Assembly: GCA_024227975.1 (NCBI GenBank)
Contig: JAAETV010000007.1
Coordinates: 1 to 8,370 of the forward strand
Length of the DNA: 8,370 nt
Source: Actinomycetes bacterium
GTDB taxonomy: Bacteria; Actinomycetota; Acidimicrobiia; Acidimicrobiales; SZUA-35
Direction of reading: 5' to 3'
The notes beneath the pieces were generated by a model, which did not search any database, was not told the origin of the DNA, and saw only the letters and a list, made by a program, of their open reading frames with translations. Numbering within the stretch: the stretch's first letter is position 1; the number at the start of each line of letters is the position of its first letter. Below, piece by piece: positions 1 through 5,250 of this stretch. A program made the translations under genes and the position numbers.

Positions 1-58
1 ATTGACCCACAACTTGGACTCACGTTGGAGCCATTACCCCTGGTCAGAGCGTTCTGAG

Positions 59-145
59 CGGAAGGTAAGGGATTCGAACCCTTGGTGACCCGGAGGCCAC
101 AACGGCTTTCGAGGCCGCCCCATTCGTCCGCTCTGGCAACCTTCC
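59..145 (-). tRNA. tRNA-Ser (anticodon CGA)
   Basis: This is a class II tRNA read on the minus strand. The 7-bp acceptor stem pairs GGAAGGT (139-145) with ACCTTCC (60-66), and the discriminator base is G (59). The anticodon loop is CTCGAAA with the CGA anticodon at 109-111, closed by a 5-bp stem. A long variable arm (GTGGCC paired with GGTCAC) follows, typical of serine tRNAs. The T arm is AAGGG-TTCGAAT-CCCTT. It should decode UCG. The 3' CCA is not encoded, since CTC follows the discriminator, so it must be added enzymatically. A hexamer TAGTCT (153-158, minus strand) ends 7 bases before the mature 5' end and fits a TANNNT -10 element. That would leave almost no leader for RNase P to remove, so the real promoter may lie further upstream. 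Confidence 0.96.
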
Positions 146-256
146 GAAGACGAGACTAGCGGCTGGGGCCGCCCGTCCCGACGAAATACTGGCCCCGGAT
201 CCCGTCATGGCCCAACCCAGGTTGCGAAGGGTCCCAGTCGTGGTAGGCATCTCTTC

Positions 257-949
257 ATGGCGACTCCGTTCTCAGCCGACACAATCGAGCGAGTGAGCGG
301 GCTCCGGGCCGCCCTCATCGAGCTTGGTGATGAAACCAGGGCCTCCAGGATGGAGGCCTATATGAAGGACCACTTCCCCTTCCTCGGCATCCAGGCCGCC
401 GATCGTCGGGCCGCACAGCGCCCCCTCTTGAAAGCCCTCGGCACCGTCCCTGCCGACGAACTGGTTGAGTTCGCCGATGCCTGCTGGGCCGAACCGGAGA
501 GGGAGTTCCAGTACACGGCGACCGAGGCGATCCGGAAACACGTCAAGATCCTCGAGGCTCGTCACCTGGTCGATCTGCGTCGGCTGATAGTGACCAAGTC
601 GTGGTGGGATACCGTCGACTCACTCGCTGCCCGCCCGGTCGGGGACCTGGTGGCGGCCAATCGGGAACTGGTGGCAGAGATGGACGCCTGGATCCACGAC
701 GATGACTTCTGGCTGGCCCGCACCGCCATCCTCCACCAACTCTTCTACAAGGAGAAGACCGACGCCGACCGCCTCTTCGCCTATGCCGATCTCCGGGCTG
801 CCGACACCGAGTTCTTCATCCGAAAGGCCATCGGCTGGGCTCTCCGCCAATACGCCCGAACCGATCCCGATGCTGTCCGAGACTTCGTCACCAGTCGGGA
901 GGACCAGTTGTCGGGCCTGACCAAGCGAGAAGCGATGAAGCACCTCTGA
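257..949 (+). CDS. AlkD-like DNA alkylation repair protein (DNA-7-methylguanine glycosylase type)
   Basis: The 230-residue protein matches the DNA alkylation repair (HEAT-like repeat) family. Family members such as Bacillus cereus AlkD excise cationic alkylated bases (N3-methyladenine, N7-methylguanine) from DNA without base flipping. It opens with a short helical segment (EAYMKDHFPFLGI, near 33-45). The core motif is SWWDTVDSLA (115-124): Trp117 and Asp121 correspond to the AlkD active-site pair usually numbered W109/D113. Arg155 in WLARTAILHQL corresponds to R148. The C-terminal signature FIRKAIGWALRQY (187-199) is strongly conserved in the family. Length is normal (about 215-240 residues). 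The ATG at 257 is preceded by GGTAGG (242-247), a weak Shine-Dalgarno match; the same bases could be read as a poor -10 of a leaderless start. The gene stands alone, with 104 bases before the next gene. Function is inferred from motifs. Confidence 0.9.
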   Translation: MATPFSADTIERVSGLRAALIELGDETRASRMEAYMKDHFPFLGIQAADRRAAQRPLLKALGTVPADELVEFADACWAEPEREFQYTATEAIRKHVKILEARHLVDLRRLIVTKSWWDTVDSLAARPVGDLVAANRELVAEMDAWIHDDDFWLARTAILHQLFYKEKTDADRLFAYADLRAADTEFFIRKAIGWALRQYARTDPDAVRDFVTSREDQLSGLTKREAMKHL

Positions 950-1041
950 ACCCAGGGCCCGGTCGTTCGTCCCGCGGTCCTTGGCCCTTGATCCCAGGTC
1001 GGGGTCGACGGCCAGGAGCGGCGTCGGGGGGCGAGCGAAAC

Positions 1042-1047
1042 TAGGGT
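1042..1047 (+). promoter_or_regulatory. Putative -10 hexamer TAGGGT of a leaderless start
   Basis: TAGGGT is followed by six bases (GCGGCC) and then the ATG at 1054. TANNNT about 6-7 bases before the first base of the message is the usual actinobacterial -10 arrangement, so transcription would begin at or next to the start codon. No purine-rich ribosome binding site lies in the gap. No convincing -35 is visible in this GC-rich stretch. Inference from spacing only. Confidence 0.45.
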
Positions 1048-1053
1048 GCGGCC

Positions 1054-1827
1054 ATGAGCCTTGTCCTGTACGAGCTGGAAGACCATGTCGCCACCATCAC
1101 CCTGAATCGGCCCGAGGCTCGCAATGCCATCAACGGCGCACTGCGAGCAGACCTCAATGCAGCCTGGGACCAGTTCCGTGACGACACCGACGCCTGGGTC
1201 GGGATCCTCACCGCCACCGGTGACACCTTCTCGGCCGGAGCTGATCTGAAAGACGGGGCCGGCTCGGTCGGCGTGTTCGGTGGGACGTTCTGGGAAAAGC
1301 CGACGATCAACTCGTTCGAGAGCGGGATGGAGCTGTTCAAGCCGACGATCGCCGCCGTCAACGGGCCTTGTATCGGCTATGGCCTGACCGGGGTGTTGTT
1401 CTGCGACTTCGTGATCGCCGGCAACCAGTCGTTCTTCTCCTACCCCGAGGTCTCGATTGGAGTCCCCACGATCGTGGGGGCCATCCGGCTCCCCCACCGC
1501 ATCGGGTGGGCCAACTCCATGGAACTGCTGCTGTCAGGCAAGCCGATGAGCGCCGAGCGGGCCAAGGAAGTCGGTCTGGTATGGAAGCTGGTCGAGCCCG
1601 AGGATGTCTTGAGCGAAGCCAAGGCGTGGGCCAAGACCCTGACCGAGGCTGCTCCTCTGGCCCAGCGGGCAACCAAAGAGGTGGCGTGGAGGACGGCCGA
1701 CATGGGCTGGATCGAGTCGGTCCGTTTCGGCGAGACGATGCGCAAGGTAGCCGGTGCCACTGAAGACGTTGCCGAGGGCCGGCGGGCCTGGCAAGACAAG
1801 CGCAAGCCCAACTGGCAGGGCCGCTGA
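1054..1827 (+). CDS. Crotonase-family enoyl-CoA hydratase/isomerase-like protein
   Basis: The 257-residue protein has the crotonase (ECH/isomerase) fold, which binds acyl-CoA thioesters and stabilises an enolate in an oxyanion hole. The N-terminal beta segment VATITLNRPEARNAIN (12-27) and TFSAGADL (58-65) are typical and form the CoA/oxyanion half. AAVNGPCIGYGLTG (100-113) matches the family's AVNGYALGGGCE region, but the position of the first catalytic glutamate (Glu144 in rat mitochondrial crotonase) is Thr112. The second glutamate (Glu164 equivalent) is kept as Glu132 in YPEVSIG. The tail GRRAWQDKRKPNWQGR (242-257) matches the usual FxEKRxPxW-type end. With one glutamate, isomerase or another crotonase activity is as likely as hydratase. 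The start is set by the TANNNT hexamer 6 bases upstream. The stop lies inside the loop of the shared terminator hairpin. Confidence 0.88.
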   Translation: MSLVLYELEDHVATITLNRPEARNAINGALRADLNAAWDQFRDDTDAWVGILTATGDTFSAGADLKDGAGSVGVFGGTFWEKPTINSFESGMELFKPTIAAVNGPCIGYGLTGVLFCDFVIAGNQSFFSYPEVSIGVPTIVGAIRLPHRIGWANSMELLLSGKPMSAERAKEVGLVWKLVEPEDVLSEAKAWAKTLTEAAPLAQRATKEVAWRTADMGWIESVRFGETMRKVAGATEDVAEGRRAWQDKRKPNWQGR

Positions 1828-1839
1828 CTCGGCCCTGCC
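1814..1839. terminator. Bidirectional hairpin between convergent crotonase and tadA genes
   Basis: A perfect 10-bp inverted repeat, GGCAGGGCCG (1814-1823) and CGGCCCTGCC (1830-1839), flanks a 6-base loop CTGACT. The loop holds the crotonase stop codon (1825-1827), and the tadA stop codon begins just 5 bases beyond the right arm. Because a palindrome reads the same on both strands, it can end transcription from both sides. There is no T-tract on either side, as is common for actinobacterial terminators. Confidence 0.75.
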
Positions 1840-1843
1840 TAGC

Positions 1844-2299
1844 TCAGTCGTCCCTGCGTAAACCTGTAAAGAAGTCAGTGAGGAGCTTGCCACAGGCCTG
1901 GGCCTCGACCCCGCTGACAACTTCGAGCTGGTGGTTGAGGCGGGGATCGTCGCAGACGTTGTAGAGGCTGAGGCAGGCGCCGGCCGTCAGGTCGGCTGCT
2001 CCATAGACAAGTCGGTCGATCCTGGCGTTCACCAAAGCCCCCCCACACATCAGGCATGGTTCGAGAGTGACAGCGAGGGTGCAGCCGTCGAGTCGCCAAG
2101 AACCAACCGCGGCGGCGGCATCGCGCAAGGCCAAGACTTCGGCGTGGGCCGTCGGATCGCCAGTCAGCTCCCGCTCGTTGTGTCGGCGAGCCAGGACCTC
2201 ACCGTCCTTGACCACGACGGCACCGACTGGCACATCACCGTGTTCGGGAGCGAGACGGGCCTCGTCTATGGCAATTGCCAGCAACTCGCTGTCGGTCAC
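1844..2299 (-). CDS. tadA: tRNA adenosine-34 deaminase (TadA family)
   Basis: This is a 151-residue cytidine/deoxycytidylate deaminase-fold zinc enzyme. TadA converts A34 to inosine in the anticodon of tRNA-Arg(ACG), allowing CGU, CGC and CGA to be read. The zinc site is complete: His52 and catalytic Glu54 in TAHAEVLAL, and Cys82 and Cys85 in EPCLMCGGAL. GDVPVGAVVV (21-30), HNERE (40-44) and NARIDRLVYGA (91-101) are also typical TadA sequence. The start chosen is the GTG at 2297-2299: GAGAGGAG lies 5 bases before it and the protein then has normal family length. An upstream ATG at 2380 would add 27 unrelated residues overlapping the nuoB end. The gene begins 38 bases after the nuoB stop on the same strand, so it is probably the second gene of that message. 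A guanine deaminase-like relative is possible but less likely. Confidence 0.9.
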   Translation of the reverse strand: MTDSELLAIAIDEARLAPEHGDVPVGAVVVKDGEVLARRHNERELTGDPTAHAEVLALRDAAAAVGSWRLDGCTLAVTLEPCLMCGGALVNARIDRLVYGAADLTAGACLSLYNVCDDPRLNHQLEVVSGVEAQACGKLLTDFFTGLRRDD

Positions 2300-2304
2300 G
2301 TTGA

Positions 2305-2312
2305 CTCCTCTC
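2305..2312 (-). promoter_or_regulatory. Shine-Dalgarno site deciding the tadA GTG start
   Basis: GAGAGGAG on the minus strand ends 5 bases before the GTG at 2299. It is the best ribosome binding site in the nuoB-tadA gap and supports the GTG over the upstream ATG at 2380. Confidence 0.7.
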
Positions 2313-2337
2313 GGTCCAAGCCGGCCGAAAGGAAGGC

Positions 2338-2850
2338 TCAGACCTCGCCAACAGTGGCTGGGATACGCTCCTGGCGCCACTTCTCGACCATGTCCTCGTT
2401 CTTGATCATCTCTTGGAGGAGCACGAACCCTTCGAGCAGGGCTTCAGGCCGGGGAGGGCAACCTGGTACGTAGACATCGACGGGGACGATCTGGTCGACA
2501 CCTTTGGTCACGGAGTAGGAGTCCCAATAGGGGCCACCACAGTTGGCGCAAGAGCCCATGGAGATCACGTACTTGGGTTCGGCCATCTGCTCCCACAGAC
2601 GAAGAAGAGCGGGCGCCAGCTTGTCAGTCACGGTGCCGGCTACGACCAACAGGTCAGCCTGACGGGGGCTGGCGGGGAGGGGGATGATGCCTAGCCTCAT
2701 GGCGTCGAAACGGGGGGCACCGATGGCAGCCCCCATCTCAATGCCGCAGCAGGCCAGACCCCACTGGTACATCCACAGGGAGTAGGCCCGCGACATGTTG
2801 AGCAGGGTGGTCACGCTCTTTGGCATCTTCCCTGACTCGACCAGCCCCAT
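2338..2850 (-). CDS. nuoB: NuoB-like subunit of NADH:quinone oxidoreductase (complex I)
   Basis: The 170-residue protein is a clear NuoB/NdhK/PSST homologue, the subunit that carries the terminal 4Fe-4S cluster N2 and passes electrons to quinone on the cytoplasmic side of complex I. The cluster ligands are in place: the adjacent Cys34-Cys35 pair in [10 protein letters not shown], Cys101 in MGSCANCGG and Cys131 in [29 protein letters not shown] (60-77) and [14 protein letters not shown] (117-130) are diagnostic. PGCPPRPEA resembles the NdhK or archaeal style of this motif, and Cys104 is an extra cysteine. The ATG at 2850 has GGAGG (2859-2863) 8 bases upstream. Complex I genes normally run nuoA-nuoB-nuoC; here tadA follows, and upstream there is only a 216-base divergent region, too short for nuoA. 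It is therefore an isolated copy within this window: either a dispersed complex I subunit or a paralogue. Confidence 0.9.
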   Translation of the reverse strand: MGLVESGKMPKSVTTLLNMSRAYSLWMYQWGLACCGIEMGAAIGAPRFDAMRLGIIPLPASPRQADLLVVAGTVTDKLAPALLRLWEQMAEPKYVISMGSCANCGGPYWDSYSVTKGVDQIVPVDVYVPGCPPRPEALLEGFVLLQEMIKNEDMVEKWRQERIPATVGEV

Positions 2851-2858
2851 TTACTCAA

Positions 2859-2863
2859 CCTCC
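2859..2863 (-). promoter_or_regulatory. Shine-Dalgarno site of nuoB
   Basis: GGAGG on the minus strand lies 8 bases before the nuoB ATG. It sits inside a five-codon reading frame (2851-2865, ATG GAG GTT GAG TAA) whose stop directly abuts the nuoB start codon. Confidence 0.7.
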
Positions 2864-2875
2864 ATTGGATGCACG

Positions 2876-2881
2876 ACTGTA
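2876..2881 (-). promoter_or_regulatory. Putative -10 hexamer TACAGT for nuoB-tadA
   Basis: TACAGT on the minus strand fits TANNNT and would start a message near 2869, giving a leader of about 19 bases that includes the GGAGG site. The expected -35 position falls within the right-hand-reading arm of the inverted repeat at 2898-2918, with no good -35 consensus. Inference only. Confidence 0.35.
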
Positions 2882-2897
2882 TCGTCGACGACCGCTG

Positions 2898-2918
2898 GGT
2901 TTCCGAGCCGAGGAAACC
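2898..2918. repeat. Inverted repeat GGTTTCC-N7-GGAAACC, operator candidate near nuoB promoter
   Basis: A perfect 7-bp inverted repeat, GGTTTCC (2898-2904) and GGAAACC (2912-2918), is separated by 7 bases, 21 bases in all. This is a common size for a dimeric repressor site. It covers the expected -35 region of the putative nuoB promoter. A 10-bp perfect palindrome TCGTCGACGA (2882-2891) lies between it and the -10 hexamer. No regulator gene is present in the window to pair with it. Confidence 0.45.
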
Positions 2919-2951
2919 GAAGGCGCAGGCGCCGCGCAGCAGCTTACCGGT

Positions 2952-2967
2952 GCTAGGCCCGCCTAGC
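2952..2967. repeat. Inverted repeat GCTAGGC-CC-GCCTAGC, operator candidate
   Basis: A perfect 7-bp inverted repeat with a 2-base centre lies in the middle of the nuoB-hyuA divergent region. Its centre is about 51.5 bases from that of the repeat at 2898-2918, close to five helical turns. CTAG-containing palindromes are rare in GC-rich DNA, which makes chance less likely. A GC-only repeat GGCGC-AG-GCGCC (2922-2933) lies between the two but is weaker evidence. Confidence 0.45.
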
Positions 2968-3017
2968 GAGGGCACGAGCGGCGAGCAAACGAGCCGCAAG
3001 CAGTCGAGCCCTGGACC

Positions 3018-3036
3018 GCTGGACCCAAGTTCCAGC
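3018..3036. repeat. Inverted repeat GCTGGA-N7-TCCAGC near hyuA promoter
   Basis: A perfect 6-bp inverted repeat with a 7-base centre ends about 18 bases before the hyuA -10 hexamer, so its right arm occupies the expected -35 position. The left arm also belongs to a short direct repeat (CTGGACC at 3011-3017 and 3019-3025). The geometry resembles that of the repeat next to the nuoB promoter, but the arm sequence differs. Confidence 0.35.
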
Positions 3037-3054
3037 CTCAACCTCGCCGGTGGC

Positions 3055-3060
3055 TACCCT
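3055..3060 (+). promoter_or_regulatory. Putative -10 hexamer TACCCT of a leaderless hyuA start
   Basis: TACCCT is followed by six bases (TTGGCC) and the ATG at 3067, the same layout as before the crotonase gene at 1054. No ribosome binding site lies in the gap. This supports 3067 as the hyuA start. Confidence 0.5.
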
Positions 3061-3066
3061 TTGGCC

Positions 3067-5250
3067 ATGAACGGGGATTCGAGGTCGGTTCGAATGGCAG
3101 CAGATATCGGTGGCACGTTCACCGACGTCGTGCTCGAGATCCGCAGCGACGGTCAGCGGCCCAGCCTGTTCACCACCAAGGTCCTGACCACCCCGGCCGC
3201 CCCGGCCGATGCCGTGCTCGACGGAGTTGAGCAGGTGCTGGCCGATGCCGGTATCGACGCCAACGAGATCGAGCTCGTCGTCCACGGCACCACCCTGGCT
3301 ACCAACGCCCTGATCGAGCGGCGGGGAGCGACGACGGCCCTGCTCACCACCGAGGGGTTCCGTGACTCGGTAGCCATGGCCCACGAGAACCGCTTCGAGC
3401 AGTACGACCTGGCCATGCAGCGACCGGAGCCTCTCGTCCCCCGCCACCTCCGCCTCGGTGTTCCCGAGCGCCTGGCCGCTACCGGCGAGATCCTCCGACC
3501 CCTTGATGAAGAAGCGGTCCGCGCCCTGATCCCGACCCTCATCGGCCACGGGGTCGAGAGTGTGGCCGTCGGCTTCCTCCACAGCTTCGTCGACGCCACC
3601 CATGAGCGACGGGTCGGCCAGATCCTGGCCGACGAGCTCCCCGAAGTCGCTGTCACCCTTTCCTCCGAGGTCTGCCCCGAGATCCGCGAATACGAGCGCA
3701 TCTCGACCGCCTGCGCCAACGCCTATATACAGCCCTTGATGGCCGCCTACCTCGCCGACCTGGCCGAGCGGTTGGAGAAGCTCGGGGTCAGCGGCCCCCT
3801 CCTTCTCATGCTGTCCAATGGAGGCTTGTGCACCCTCGACACGGCGGTGCGGGTTCCCGTCGGCCTGGTCGAGAGCGGTCCGGCCGGAGGCGCACTGCTA
3901 GCCGCCCAGGTCGCAGCCGAGCACCAGCTCGACGACCTCCTCTCGTTCGACATGGGCGGCACCACGGCCAAGCTGTGCCTCCTGGCCGACGGTGAACCGG
4001 CCACCTCTCGGGAGTTCGAGGTTGCCCGCGTCTACCGCTTCCTCAAAGGCAGCGGCCTACCCCTGCGCATCCCCGTCATCGACCTGGTCGAGATTGGGGC
4101 CGGGGGAGGCTCCGTCGCCGCTGTTGACCAGCTGGGTCGGACCACGGTCGGCCCCGAGTCAGCGGGCAGCGAACCGGGCCCGGCCGCCTATGGCCGCGGG
4201 GGTACCGCCCCTACCGTGACCGACGCCGACGTGCTGGCCGGCCGGCTAGCGGCCGAATGGTTCGCCGGCGGCGAGCTGGGCCTCGATCCCGACGCCGCCC
4301 GCGACGCCATGGCCGACGGGGTGGCCCGCCCCCTCTCGGTCGAGATCGACACGGCCGTGATCGGGGTCGGTGAGATCGTGGCCGAACACATGGCAAACGC
4401 GGCCAGGGTCCACGCCGTCGAACGGGGCCGCGACCTCGGCGGCGGGGCCATGGTCGCCTTCGGTGGCGCCGCCCCCCTCCACGCTTGCCGCCTGGCCGAC
4501 CGGCTCGGGATCGACACTGTGATCGTGCCCCCCGGAGCCGGGGTCGGCTCCGCCATCGGCTTCCTCCTGGCCCCCGTCTCCTACGAGCTGGTCCGCACCA
4601 GCCACCAGCGCCTCGACCAGTTCGACCATGAAGCCGTCAATGCCGTCGTCGACGACCTCCGCCGCGAGGCCCGCCAGGTAGTCGAAGCCGCCGCCGGACC
4701 CGTCCCTCTGACCGAGAACCTCTTCGCCTCGATGCGCTACCGGGGCCAGGGTCACGAGATCGACGTCCACCTCCCCCTCGAAGCGATCGGGGTCGGCGGT
4801 CGCTTCGGCTCCGATGCAGCCGATCGCCTACTCGAGTACTTCGACCAGACCTACCGCTCCCTCTACACCCGCGTCATCCCCGGCATGGTGGCCGAGGTCC
4901 TCACCTGGCGCCTTCGGGTCTCGACCATCGTCGACCCGCCCGACCTGGTGGCCACTCCCCCGCCGCGTCCCGTCACTCCCGAGCGGACGACCCGGGTCCT
5001 CGATCCGACGACGGGTTGGCATCCATTCGCTCTCCTCGACCGGGCCACGCTCCGACCCGGCGACCGCATCGATGGTCCCGCCCTCGTCATCGAAAGCCAG
5101 ACAACCACCGTGGTCGCCCCCGACTTCGACCTCGTCGTCGATGGACGAAGCCATCTCATCCTCACCCGCAGACCGCTGGATGAGACCCCCGCCCCCACCG
5201 ATACCCAGCCACCGACCCGAGAGCACGCTCAACACAAGGAGGCCCACTGA
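3067..5250 (+). CDS. hyuA: Hydantoinase/oxoprolinase-type enzyme, ATP-binding subunit A
   Basis: The 727-residue protein is the HyuA-type subunit of the hydantoinase/oxoprolinase superfamily, which includes ATP-dependent N-methylhydantoinase, 5-oxoprolinase, caprolactamase, and acetone/acetophenone carboxylases. This subunit phosphorylates the substrate carbonyl and the partner HyuB completes the reaction. The N-terminal domain carries the actin-like phosphate loop DIGGTFTD (13-20) and HGTT (73-76). The central domain carries FDMGGTTAK (294-302), EIGAGGGS (342-349) and GSEPGPAAYG (367-376); many relatives have Cys where this last motif has its second consecutive Ala. The C-terminal domain has MRYRGQGHEI (556-565). 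I chose the ATG at 3067 because it gives normal family length and has a -10-like hexamer 6 bases upstream. An upstream in-frame ATG at 2869 would add 66 low-complexity residues covering the nuoB promoter region. The stop overlaps the hyuB start. The substrate cannot be told from the sequence. Confidence 0.92.
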   Translation: MNGDSRSVRMAADIGGTFTDVVLEIRSDGQRPSLFTTKVLTTPAAPADAVLDGVEQVLADAGIDANEIELVVHGTTLATNALIERRGATTALLTTEGFRDSVAMAHENRFEQYDLAMQRPEPLVPRHLRLGVPERLAATGEILRPLDEEAVRALIPTLIGHGVESVAVGFLHSFVDATHERRVGQILADELPEVAVTLSSEVCPEIREYERISTACANAYIQPLMAAYLADLAERLEKLGVSGPLLLMLSNGGLCTLDTAVRVPVGLVESGPAGGALLAAQVAAEHQLDDLLSFDMGGTTAKLCLLADGEPATSREFEVARVYRFLKGSGLPLRIPVIDLVEIGAGGGSVAAVDQLGRTTVGPESAGSEPGPAAYGRGGTAPTVTDADVLAGRLAAEWFAGGELGLDPDAARDAMADGVARPLSVEIDTAVIGVGEIVAEHMANAARVHAVERGRDLGGGAMVAFGGAAPLHACRLADRLGIDTVIVPPGAGVGSAIGFLLAPVSYELVRTSHQRLDQFDHEAVNAVVDDLRREARQVVEAAAGPVPLTENLFASMRYRGQGHEIDVHLPLEAIGVGGRFGSDAADRLLEYFDQTYRSLYTRVIPGMVAEVLTWRLRVSTIVDPPDLVATPPPRPVTPERTTRVLDPTTGWHPFALLDRATLRPGDRIDGPALVIESQTTTVVAPDFDLVVDGRSHLILTRRPLDETPAPTDTQPPTREHAQHKEAH
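5236..5242 (+). promoter_or_regulatory. Shine-Dalgarno site of hyuB
   Basis: AAGGAGG, a full consensus site, lies 7 bases before the hyuB ATG and inside the last codons of hyuA. With the TGATG overlap of stop and start, it indicates translational coupling of the two subunits. Confidence 0.85.

Noticed and set aside
44..57. Small hairpin TCAGA-GCGT-TCTGA downstream of the tRNA as a terminator
   Set aside because: A 5-bp stem without a T-tract is too weak to call; the downstream region is cut off by the window edge.
59..145. tRNA gene as an integration site for a mobile element
   Set aside because: No integrase gene and no second copy of the tRNA 3' end is visible in the window.
781..1497. 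238-residue open frame on the minus strand
   Set aside because: It is antisense to the AlkD-like and crotonase genes and has no recognisable domain.
2300..2380. Longer tadA from an ATG inside the nuoB end
   Set aside because: The added 27 residues do not look like TadA, and a good ribosome binding site sits 5 bases before the GTG at 2299.
1931..2473. 180-residue open frame on the plus strand
   Set aside because: It overlaps tadA and nuoB in antisense, both of which have intact metal or cluster ligands.
2869..3066. N-terminal extension of hyuA from the upstream in-frame ATG
   Set aside because: The extra 66 residues are low-complexity and unlike the family, they cover the nuoB promoter region and several inverted repeats, and the ATG at 3067 gives normal length with a -10 hexamer at the right distance.
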